A stretch of DNA of 18,636 bases from JBMNUL01 sp050946255 (lineage in GTDB: Bacteria > Actinomycetota > Coriobacteriia > Coriobacteriales > CADBOM01): positions 1 to 18,636 of the forward strand of contig JBMNUL010000036.1 of NCBI GenBank assembly GCA_050946255.1, written 5' to 3'. Below are positions 1 through 6,142 of this stretch, in pieces. The position numbers were made by a program, and so were the translations under genes. Under the pieces are notes generated by a model that saw only the letters and a list, made by a program, of their open reading frames with translations, did no database searches and was not told where the DNA came from. The stretch's first letter is position 1. Each line of letters begins with the position of its first letter.

Positions 1-1
1 G

Positions 2-259
2 GAGCTCTCCTATGGAAGCCACATGTTCCAAGACCTGATCGAGGCCGACATCGGGTATGGTGCGGTCTTGGAGAACTCGACGCGGATCGCCTACCGTCCC
101 GAGATCGTTGAGCAGATGCACGATATCACAGACGAAGTGCTTGGAGATGTGGAAGAGGGTCTCGGGGGGATCGTCGGTGTCTACAGAAGCGATGAAAGAG
201 ACCTGTGGTTGTGGCGTGACTCCATCAAAGATGAGACGCTCTGCGGGTTCGAGAAGTAG
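2..259 (+). CDS. C-terminal end of a PEP/pyruvate-binding (PPDK N-terminal-like) domain protein, 5' truncated by window
   Basis: The frame is open from the left edge and ends at TAG 257-259, giving 85 codons of the C-terminus. The segment YGSHMFQDLIEADI resembles the (S/G)FG(S/T)HFFQDLVE motif found near the end of large proteins with a PEP/pyruvate-binding (ATP-grasp, PPDK-like) domain. These are often regulatory or phosphotransfer proteins rather than true PEP synthases. The tail is rich in acidic residues and ends in CGFEK. The start, the nucleotide-binding region and any catalytic histidine lie outside the window, so activity cannot be judged. The family call rests on one remembered motif; the reading frame itself is solid because it continues unbroken from the edge and its stop is followed by a repeat-rich non-coding stretch. 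Confidence 0.5.
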   Translation, partial: ELSYGSHMFQDLIEADIGYGAVLENSTRIAYRPEIVEQMHDITDEVLGDVEEGLGGIVGVYRSDERDLWLWRDSIKDETLCGFEK

Positions 260-313
260 TGCATTTTATAAGTGATGCCCGCGGAGATACCGTCTTAAGA
301 AGCGATGCCGGGG

Positions 314-345
314 GCGCCGGAGGTTCTAACCCGAACCCCTGGCGC
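314..345 (+). terminator. Hairpin after the PEP-domain gene, possible terminator
   Basis: The arms GCGCCGGAGGTTC (314-326) and GAACCCCTGGCGC (333-345) pair over 13 positions with one G-U and one mismatch around the loop TAACCC. It sits 55 bp after the stop at 259. No T-run follows, so intrinsic termination is uncertain. Its right arm is also the beginning of the first 32-bp tandem repeat unit. Confidence 0.35.
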
Positions 346-481
346 TCACGATTCGGTTCTGCCCGAACCCCTGGAATTTGCCACACGTCCCAGCCCGAAC
401 CCTCGGAATTTGCCAAACGTCCCAGCCAGAACCCCTGGAATTTGCCACACGTCCCAGCCAGAATCCTCGGTATTTGCCACA
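333..481. repeat. 32-bp tandem repeat array, five units
   Basis: The string GAACCC or GAATCC recurs at 333, 365, 397, 429 and 461, an exact 32-bp period. The core is GAACCCCTGGAATTTGCC followed by ACACGTCCCAGCC. Units 2-4 are nearly identical, differing at a few positions. Unit 1 has diverged after its first ten bases, and unit 5 breaks off at about 481. There are no variable spacers, so this is not a CRISPR. The array is non-coding and lies between the PEP-domain gene and the promoter of the vWA gene. Its function is unknown. Confidence 0.85.
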
Positions 482-504
482 GAGGAGCCACCTTTATCTT
501 TCCG

Positions 505-534
505 TTGAACAAAGTCTGACGATAGTGCGATAAT
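505..534 (+). promoter_or_regulatory. Putative sigma-70-type promoter of the vWA/AAA pair
   Basis: TTGAAC (505-510) and GATAAT (529-534) are separated by 18 bp and lie just after the repeat array. An inverted repeat, AGTCTG (513-518) with CAGACT (539-544), straddles the -10 element and could be an operator. The predicted transcript would carry a leader of about 155 nt before the ATG at 697. The call is by eye only. Confidence 0.4.
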
Positions 535-622
535 TGACCAGACTGCGAAGGAATGGGAGCTCTCTGGTTATCCAGGTCATGCGAGCTCCCGCAAGCTGTC
601 GTCTTTAGGTGCGGAATCGAAG

Positions 623-658
623 AGGGCAGGCTTGAGACAGGTCTGCCGTGCTTGCCCT
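623..658 (+). other. Leader hairpin in the 5' UTR of the vWA gene
   Basis: AGGGCAGGC (623-631) pairs with GCTTGCCCT (650-658), nine pairs including one G-U, around an 18-nt loop. It lies about 25 nt before the Shine-Dalgarno GGAGG at 683-687. I do not recognise a known riboswitch. The rest of 541-696 shows no convincing separate gene, although the reading frame of the vWA gene is open back to 553. Confidence 0.3.
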
Positions 659-696
659 TCGGTCCCTTGAGAGCTTTCCCGTGGAGGTTGCTGAAA

Positions 697-2334
697 ATGG
701 CAGGTCAAGAGCGCGTTCCAGAATCCAACTGGGACAAGGCGTCGAAGTTGGCTTATGACATTCTTGACGAATGCCGCGTGCAGCTCATGCTCAAATTCAG
801 GTTCCTGGACCTTGCTCTCTGGCATATGCCGCTTGAGCCGATCAGGACAGAGATGCACTACCCGATAGCCACAGACGGAACGAAGATCTACTACGAGCCG
901 TTCGCCGTCGTGGCGAGGTTCGAATCTTCGTTCTCGGAAACCGTCCGAGATTTCCTGCACATGATCTTGCACTGCATCTTCCGACATCCATACGACACCT
1001 ATCACAAGAGGCTAGATGCCTGGTGGCTCTCGTGCGACATCATCGCGGAGAGCGTCTCGATGGACATCTGCGGCACCAGGTTCGAGAGCCCGGACGATCC
1101 AAGGCGCAAGGAAGTCATCGGGATGTTGAAGATGAACCTCGGCATCCTCACCCCGAACAAGCTGTACAAGGAGATCGACAAGGCCATGAGGGTTCCCGAG
1201 TCCTCCGCGATAGTGGGGATGGGAAACAACATGGTCTCCGAGCTCCAGCTGCTGTTCGAGCGCGACGATCATTTCGCTTGGCCAGGATCTGCCAAGAATC
1301 AGGAAAAACAGCCTTCTGGGGACATCATGGATGTTCCGCAGCCCGGCAAGGACGGCGAGGGTGACGAGCCCTCTCCCGAGTTCGATAACCTGGCCTCCAC
1401 AAGCGACGGCGAGAATCCCGACGAGGGCGAGGAACAGGGCGGGAACAACCTTGGCGAGACCGGCGAGGAATCGGAATCTTCGGAGACCGAGGAAGAAGAG
1501 CAGAACCAGGAACAACAGGAGGAGAAACCCCAGGAAGAGCCGCTCGAGGAGGGCGAGTCCAACGGCAAGGAGAGCCCCGAGGAGCAGGAATGGCACGAGA
1601 TCGGCAAGCAGGTCGAAATGGACCTGCAGACATTCTCGAAGGAATGGGGCGACGAGGCCTCTAGTCTGATGACGAGCCTCCGGATCGCCAACAGGAAGGT
1701 CTTCGATTACACCGATTTTCTGCGCAGGTTCTCGGTCCTGACCGAGGACATGAAGATCAACAACGACGAGTTCGACTACATCTTCTACACCTATGGTATC
1801 GACCTTTATGGGAACATCCCGCTCGTCGAACCGCTCGAGTACATGGACACGCATCGGGTTCGCGATTTCGTGATCGCGCTCGACACCTCGGGCTCTTGCA
1901 GCGGCGAGCTCATCAAGCGTTTCGTGCAGTACACGTTCGACATCCTCATGCAATCGCAGAGTTTCGGCAACAGGGTGAACGTCCACATAGTCCAGTGCGA
2001 TGCGAGAGTGCAGGCAGATACCAAGGTCACCAACATCAAGGAGATGAAGGAGTATCTCGACGGGTTCGTAGTGAGGGGATTCGGTGGAACGGATTTCCGC
2101 CCCGTGTTCGACTATGTGAACAGGCTCCGCGACGAAGGCGAACTCGAGGATCTGCAGGGGATGCTCTACTTCACCGATGGTCTGGGGTATTTCCCGGAAG
2201 CTGCGCCCGAATACGATGTGGCATTCGTCTTCTACGGCGATGGAACGCAAGAACTACCTCCGGTTCCGCCGTGGGCCATGAGTGTGCAGATCGACGAAGA
2301 CGGCATCGAGGCAATGAACGTGGACATGGAGTGA
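697..2334 (+). CDS. vWA-domain protein with metallopeptidase-like N-terminus (DUF2201 type)
   Basis: This 545-residue soluble protein has three parts. The N-terminus (about 15-190) resembles the putative metallopeptidase domain PF13203; the expected HExxH reads H88-M-I-L-H92, with Met in place of the catalytic Glu and a further His at 97. Residues 200-300 are a Glu/Gln/Pro-rich disordered linker. The C-terminus (about 388-545) is a VWA-like domain with the metal-site motif DTSGS (396-400), then GGTDF (463-467) and TDG (493-495). Such proteins usually work with MoxR AAA+ ATPases, and one follows 150 bp downstream. The ATG at 697 is chosen because GGAGG (683-687) precedes it by 9 nt and MAGQERVPESNWDKASKL is family-like; the in-frame start at 553 has no such site. 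The domain calls are strong, but the cellular role is unknown. Confidence 0.85.
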   Translation: MAGQERVPESNWDKASKLAYDILDECRVQLMLKFRFLDLALWHMPLEPIRTEMHYPIATDGTKIYYEPFAVVARFESSFSETVRDFLHMILHCIFRHPYDTYHKRLDAWWLSCDIIAESVSMDICGTRFESPDDPRRKEVIGMLKMNLGILTPNKLYKEIDKAMRVPESSAIVGMGNNMVSELQLLFERDDHFAWPGSAKNQEKQPSGDIMDVPQPGKDGEGDEPSPEFDNLASTSDGENPDEGEEQGGNNLGETGEESESSETEEEEQNQEQQEEKPQEEPLEEGESNGKESPEEQEWHEIGKQVEMDLQTFSKEWGDEASSLMTSLRIANRKVFDYTDFLRRFSVLTEDMKINNDEFDYIFYTYGIDLYGNIPLVEPLEYMDTHRVRDFVIALDTSGSCSGELIKRFVQYTFDILMQSQSFGNRVNVHIVQCDARVQADTKVTNIKEMKEYLDGFVVRGFGGTDFRPVFDYVNRLRDEGELEDLQGMLYFTDGLGYFPEAAPEYDVAFVFYGDGTQELPPVPPWAMSVQIDEDGIEAMNVDME

Positions 2335-2445
2335 TAAAACCGCTGGTTTGAAATCGACGGCTCTGGCAGTCAAATGGATTTAGCGCAAGGATCCCCTGAT
2401 GTGGGCGAGTTGAATTTGGAACTGGTTTGGAATTTATGTATTGGT

Positions 2446-2467
2446 ACCAGTCTTTGGACAAGATGGT
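2446..2467 (+). other. Small hairpin before the AAA-methyltransferase start
   Basis: ACCAGTCTT (2446-2454) pairs with AAGATGGT (2460-2467) with one bulged G and a TGGAC loop. It ends a few bases before the ribosome-binding sequence GAAAGGA (2471-2477). It could tune translation of the second gene. The rest of the 150-bp gap (2335-2484) has no T-tailed terminator, consistent with co-transcription. Confidence 0.3.
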
Positions 2468-2484
2468 CTTGAAAGGATTTTCTC

Positions 2485-4809
2485 ATGGACATCGCAACGG
2501 CTAAAGAGCAGATAAAGGACACGGTCGAGGCTTACCTCGCAAAGGACGACGCTGGGGTGCACAAGCTGGCCGTGTCGAGGCAAAGGCCTATATTTCTGCT
2601 GGGAGCACCTGGAATCGGCAAGACGGCGATCATGGAACAGATTGCCGGAGAACTCAACATCGGAATCGTTTCCTACTCGATGACCCACCACACCCGTCAG
2701 AGCGCCTTGGGACTTCCCAAGATCGTGCACGAGGAATTCGAGGGGTTCGAGTACGATGCCTCCGAGTACACGATGAGCGAGATCGTCTCTTCGATCTACG
2801 ACTACATGAAGGCTACCGGGCTGCGCGAGGGAATCCTTTTCCTAGACGAGGTCAACTGCGTTTCAGAGACGCTCTATCCGTCCATGCTCCAGTTCCTGCA
2901 GTTCAAGACGTTCGGCCGTCATCGCATCCCAGATGATTGGGTGATCGTCTGCGCTGGAAATCCTCCCGAGTACAACAAATCGGTGCACAACTTCGATATC
3001 GTCACCCTCGACAGGCTCCGTGAGATGAGGATCGAGCCCGATTACGAAGCTTGGAAGCGCTATGCCGCCGAGAAGGGACTCCACCCTGCGGTCACGACAT
3101 TCCTGGAGGCCAAGCATGATTGCTTCTACAAGGTGCAGTCCAAGCCTGGCGGGGAGAAGAGCTTCGTCACCGCAAGAGGATGGGAGGACCTTGCCGACAT
3201 CATCGAGCTGTACGAGGAGATGGGAAAGAGCATCGACCGCGATCTGATCGGCCAGTTCCTTCACGACGAGGACATCGCCGACAGGTTTGCCACCTACTAT
3301 GTTCTGTTCGACAAGTACCGTTCCGACTATCAGGTTATGCAGATTCTCGACGGCACTGCCGACCCGGAGATCGCCGAGAGAGCGCGAGTCGCCGAATTCG
3401 ACGAGAGGGTCGCGCTGGTTGGGCTCCTTCTGGATGCGCTTGGCTCTGCCTGCGAAAAGGCAGTGGAAACCGAGAAGATCGCGCTCGACCTCAGAGACGA
3501 GCTCCGCGAGGCAAAGCAGCCGATAGTGGGCGGTGGAAATGCGCGCGAGGTCCTCGAGAAGGCCATCTCCAGGAGGAGCTCCGAGCTCAACAGGAAGATG
3601 ACCTCACGCACCGCCAACGTCAAGACGATAAGGCACGACAGGAAGGTGCTCGACGCGCTCAAGAACTTTGTCGCTGAATGTGAGAAGCAGGGCAAGACCT
3701 CTGGTCCCGAGGCATTTGCGATCATCAACGACTGCTACCGCAATGTGGTCGACATGGTGGACCCGGCAATCGATTCTGCGGACAGCAAGATGACCAACGC
3801 TTTCGAATTCATGGACAAGGCAATGGGCCATGGTCGCGAATCCCTGGTGTTCCTCGCCGAGCTGACCACCAGACAGGCGACGACGCAGTTCATCGCAAGG
3901 TATGGAAACGACGCCTACTATTCCCACAACGACGAGCTCCATGTCGACTCTGCCGTCGACGAGCTCTCCAAGAGGGCAACGGACCTGGACCTCAACGCCC
4001 CAGAAGACTTCGTCCCCGGCACCAGCGCTGGGATCCGCAAGGGTCCTGACGATGGGCAGGATGCCAAGGGAAACGATGCCGGAATGGGCAAGGGCGCCAC
4101 GACGATGGACGACGTGCGCGCCTACTACTCCGGCAAGCAGCACGAGTTTGGATTCGCGAGCATGAGCAGGATGAATCTGCCCCCGGACCTCAAGGGCAAG
4201 ACCGTTCTGGACGTCTGCTGCAGGCGCGGCAAGGGAATCTACAAGCTGAGCGCCAGGGTTGGAGATTCTGGTCGGGTGATAGGGACGGATTGGTCCTCCG
4301 AGTACATCGACGAGGCCAGGGAGAGATCGGAGAGGGCCTGGCATGACAACGGCCTCAAGGGCAACAACATGGAATTTCATGTGGCATACCCTGAGAACCT
4401 GATCGAGGCGGGGATTGGAAACTCCACTGTCGATGTCGTGTACATCAACAACGTTGCCACGCTGCTCTGCGATTTCGACATGGCCCTTTCGGAGTTCGCG
4501 AGAGTTCTGAAACCGGGAGGCCTCCTGGTTTGCGACACGGTCGTCTCGAGTGCCCCGCGCAATGAGGAAGTGGTCGAGAAGGCAAGGGAGATCGGCAACA
4601 GCGTGCAGGCCGCGCGCACCAGCGAGGAACTCCTCGCGAGCCTCTCCGCAGCCGGATTCATCGATGCCGTCTTCACCGATGAGATCGACGTCGACCCAGC
4701 GCAGGGCTACAAGGTGGGATACAAGGTGGAGACCGTTCCGAGCGATGAGAACGTCAAGTTCACCGCGGTTTGCGTAAGTGCCGTGAAGCCCGCAAAGCCC
4801 GCCAAGTAA
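2485..4809 (+). CDS. MoxR-like AAA+ ATPase fused to an ArsM-like SAM methyltransferase domain
   Basis: This is a single uninterrupted 774-residue frame; GAAAGGA lies 7 nt before the ATG. Residues 1-270 are a MoxR-type AAA+ ATPase: Walker A GAPGIGKT (40-47), Walker B ILFLDEVN (117-124) and sensor-1 CAGNP (157-161). Residues 270-510 are helical with no recognised domain. A Gly/Asp/Lys-rich linker (511-540) leads to a class I methyltransferase domain (542-774). That domain follows ArsM closely: VRAYYSG, then motif I as VLDVCCRRGKG (574-584), the acidic end of strand 2 at GTDWS (600-604), and FARVLKPGGLLVCD (671-684). The ArsM NCVxNL cysteine signature reads NNVATL (655-660), so arsenite methylation is unlikely. 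MoxR proteins typically act as chaperones with vWA partners, and one is encoded just upstream. I know of no standard MoxR family with this appended domain; the target is unknown. Confidence 0.85.
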   Translation: MDIATAKEQIKDTVEAYLAKDDAGVHKLAVSRQRPIFLLGAPGIGKTAIMEQIAGELNIGIVSYSMTHHTRQSALGLPKIVHEEFEGFEYDASEYTMSEIVSSIYDYMKATGLREGILFLDEVNCVSETLYPSMLQFLQFKTFGRHRIPDDWVIVCAGNPPEYNKSVHNFDIVTLDRLREMRIEPDYEAWKRYAAEKGLHPAVTTFLEAKHDCFYKVQSKPGGEKSFVTARGWEDLADIIELYEEMGKSIDRDLIGQFLHDEDIADRFATYYVLFDKYRSDYQVMQILDGTADPEIAERARVAEFDERVALVGLLLDALGSACEKAVETEKIALDLRDELREAKQPIVGGGNAREVLEKAISRRSSELNRKMTSRTANVKTIRHDRKVLDALKNFVAECEKQGKTSGPEAFAIINDCYRNVVDMVDPAIDSADSKMTNAFEFMDKAMGHGRESLVFLAELTTRQATTQFIARYGNDAYYSHNDELHVDSAVDELSKRATDLDLNAPEDFVPGTSAGIRKGPDDGQDAKGNDAGMGKGATTMDDVRAYYSGKQHEFGFASMSRMNLPPDLKGKTVLDVCCRRGKGIYKLSARVGDSGRVIGTDWSSEYIDEARERSERAWHDNGLKGNNMEFHVAYPENLIEAGIGNSTVDVVYINNVATLLCDFDMALSEFARVLKPGGLLVCDTVVSSAPRNEEVVEKAREIGNSVQAARTSEELLASLSAAGFIDAVFTDEIDVDPAQGYKVGYKVETVPSDENVKFTAVCVSAVKPAKPAK

Positions 4810-4838
4810 GGTTTGGGCGAAAGCGAAAATTTGACAAT

Positions 4839-4859
4839 GGCCGGGTTTTTGGACCGGCC
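4839..4859 (+). terminator. First hairpin after the AAA-methyltransferase gene
   Basis: GGCCGG (4839-4844) and CCGGCC (4854-4859) flank a T-rich loop, 30 bp after the stop. There is no T-run downstream, so it may be a weak terminator. It shares TTTGACAATGGCCGG (4830-4844) with the next hairpin, 108 bp further on. Confidence 0.4.
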
Positions 4860-4944
4860 CTGGGCATGTAGGGCTTGACCGCTGGAAAAGATCTGGCAGG
4901 GGCGCTCTCTTTTGGGGATGGACCTGAGCAGGTAAAGTTTGACA

Positions 4945-4974
4945 ATGGCCGGCTCTCCTTCGGAGGCCGGCCAT
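4945..4974. terminator. Strong hairpin between convergent genes, probable bidirectional terminator
   Basis: ATGGCCGGC (4945-4953) pairs with GCCGGCCAT (4966-4974), extended by CTCC/GGAG around a TTC loop: 13 pairs with one bulged T. It lies between the plus-strand AAA-methyltransferase gene and the minus-strand ThiE-like gene. It is preceded by TTTGAC on the plus side, which gives GTCAAA after the hairpin on the minus strand. Its position suits termination from both sides, though neither T-run is perfect. Confidence 0.55.
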
Positions 4975-5018
4975 CTTCATCTAATCCGAACGCTGCCTTC
5001 GGTGCCGACTGTTGGAGA

Positions 5019-5639
5019 TCAGCCCTCCATTTTCATGGCGGCGGTCCTGATCGCTATTCCCGATCCGCCAGCTCTCAGAGACTCCTTGACCAGCTTCTCG
5101 TCGGCAGTCATTCCTCCGATTCCGAACGTCTGCATCCTGGTGACCGACATGACGTTGTGCACGAATCCCATGCCCTTGGGAATTGCCCCCGGTTCGTGCT
5201 CCGTCTCGAAAATCGGTCCCGCCAGCATGAACTTGACGCCGAGGTTCTTCGCCTCGATCGCCTGGTCCAGAGTCCTCACCGATGTGCCGATTCCCGAGAA
5301 AAGGCTCAGCGTGCTCTCGGGTGTTTCCTTTATCTCGTCGGTCGACAAATGGACCACCTCGAGGCCCAGCTTCTCGGCCAGATTCACATGTCCAACCGGG
5401 ACGAACCTCACTCCGTATAGAGTGCAGGTCAGCATCGTCTGCCTTGCGAGCTTTGCGTATTCCTGTTCGTCAAGGTCCGGTTCGCAGAGGATCAGGGCTC
5501 GCGGGTGCTTGCTGCAGAGCAGGTCGATCTGCTCGTCGAACGGCTTCTCGCAAAGCTTGCGGTCGGTCACGACCACTATGTTGTCCCACATCCCATGAGA
5601 CTCTGGGACCGTGTCGAACCTCTTTTCCCAATCCGGCAT
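5019..5639 (-). CDS. ThiE/TenI-like TIM-barrel protein, probably not a standard thiamine phosphate synthase
   Basis: The 206-residue protein has the order of motifs seen in the thiamine-phosphate synthase/TenI superfamily: VVVTDRKLC (22-30), VVHLS (95-99), IGTSVRTLDQA (117-127), GPIFETEHEPGA (141-152), TFGIGGM (171-177) and GGSGIAIRTA (191-200). In ThiE the early strand carries an ReK motif that binds pyrophosphate; here the equivalent is LILCEPDL (49-56), without that Arg and Lys. TenI-like proteins without this chemistry act as aminotransferring isomerases or have unknown roles. The start at 5639 is preferred because AAGGAG lies a few nt upstream; an in-frame ATG at 5705 lacks a good site. 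No thiamine genes are adjacent. It is separated from the YolD-like gene by 122 bp and may be transcribed independently. Confidence 0.7.
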   Translation of the reverse strand: MPDWEKRFDTVPESHGMWDNIVVVTDRKLCEKPFDEQIDLLCSKHPRALILCEPDLDEQEYAKLARQTMLTCTLYGVRFVPVGHVNLAEKLGLEVVHLSTDEIKETPESTLSLFSGIGTSVRTLDQAIEAKNLGVKFMLAGPIFETEHEPGAIPKGMGFVHNVMSVTRMQTFGIGGMTADEKLVKESLRAGGSGIAIRTAAMKMEG

Positions 5640-5761
5640 GTCCTGACTCCTTGTCTGCGATGCGCCGCTACGGTTCTGCCAAACGTTCATTTTTGAATCG
5701 TACACTTATTCAGCCGGAACCTTGTTGCGGATTTTCACTTATCACCGCCGCCGGGGTATGT

Positions 5762-6142
5762 TCACAGCCTTTCGAGATCGCGTATGTCGGCGATTGCTAT
5801 GTCGATGCCCCCGACGCTTATGGATGCCGCCCCGTGCTCCGACTCCCTCAGCTCTCCACATAAGGTCACGTATTCCGTGCCGTCGTAGTATGTGACGGAG
5901 ACCTCGTCCCCTTCCTCTATCAGGAACATCTTCCTGTCCAGCTCATCGGCGTGGTCGTCCAGTATGGTCGAACGCGGTATGCGCTCGGCTTCCATCTCCT
6001 TCTTCCTCAGAGCCTCGTCGAATCCTTTCAGAGGGTCGAATGGTATGAATATCTTCGCGCGCTCGGACATCGGCATCTTCGGTCTTCCGTCATCTGGACG
6101 GCACATGGGGATACGGGGCACGTCATCTTTCTCATTCGCCAC
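5762..6142 (-). CDS. YolD-like protein, partner gene of the Y-family polymerase
   Basis: This 126-residue protein has the YolD-like pattern: MSERAKIFIPFDPLKGFDEAL (residues 25-45, shown here in part as the PFDPLKGF core at 34-41), then a charged helix and a beta-rich C-terminus with EGDEVSVTYYDGTEYVTLCG-like strands (77-96). YolD-like genes commonly sit next to UvrX/YqjW-type translesion polymerases in Gram-positive bacteria, and this one follows such a gene. The GTG start at 6142 overlaps the end of the polymerase gene by 11 bp, which suggests translational coupling; a G-rich AGGGGG stretch lies upstream within the polymerase frame. Its role is inferred to be in the DNA damage response. The biochemical function of YolD proteins is not established. 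Confidence 0.75.
   Translation of the reverse strand: MANEKDDVPRIPMCRPDDGRPKMPMSERAKIFIPFDPLKGFDEALRKKEMEAERIPRSTILDDHADELDRKMFLIEEGDEVSVTYYDGTEYVTLCGELRESEHGAASISVGGIDIAIADIRDLERL

Noticed and set aside
333..481. Possible CRISPR array
   Set aside because: The 32-bp units abut without unique spacers; it is a simple tandem repeat with no cas genes near.
553..696. Upstream extension of the vWA gene to ATG 553
   Set aside because: No ribosome-binding site and no family-like residues; GGAGG and a plausible N-terminus support 697.
1012..2250. Long minus-strand frame opposite the vWA gene
   Set aside because: Composition mirrors the plus-strand codons, with Leu/Val-rich runs opposite the acidic linker; the plus-strand frame has clear domains.
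4108..4809. Arsenite methyltransferase activity
   Set aside because: The key NCVxNL cysteine is Asn, the ArsM N-terminal cysteine is missing, and no ars genes are nearby.
3604..4980. 458-codon minus-strand frame opposite the methyltransferase domain
   Set aside because: No recognisable motif; it lies opposite a well-supported gene and is explained by GC-rich third positions.
4875..5598. Plus-strand frames across the convergent gap into the ThiE-like gene
   Set aside because: They run through a terminator hairpin and lie opposite a gene with clear barrel motifs and ribosome-binding site.
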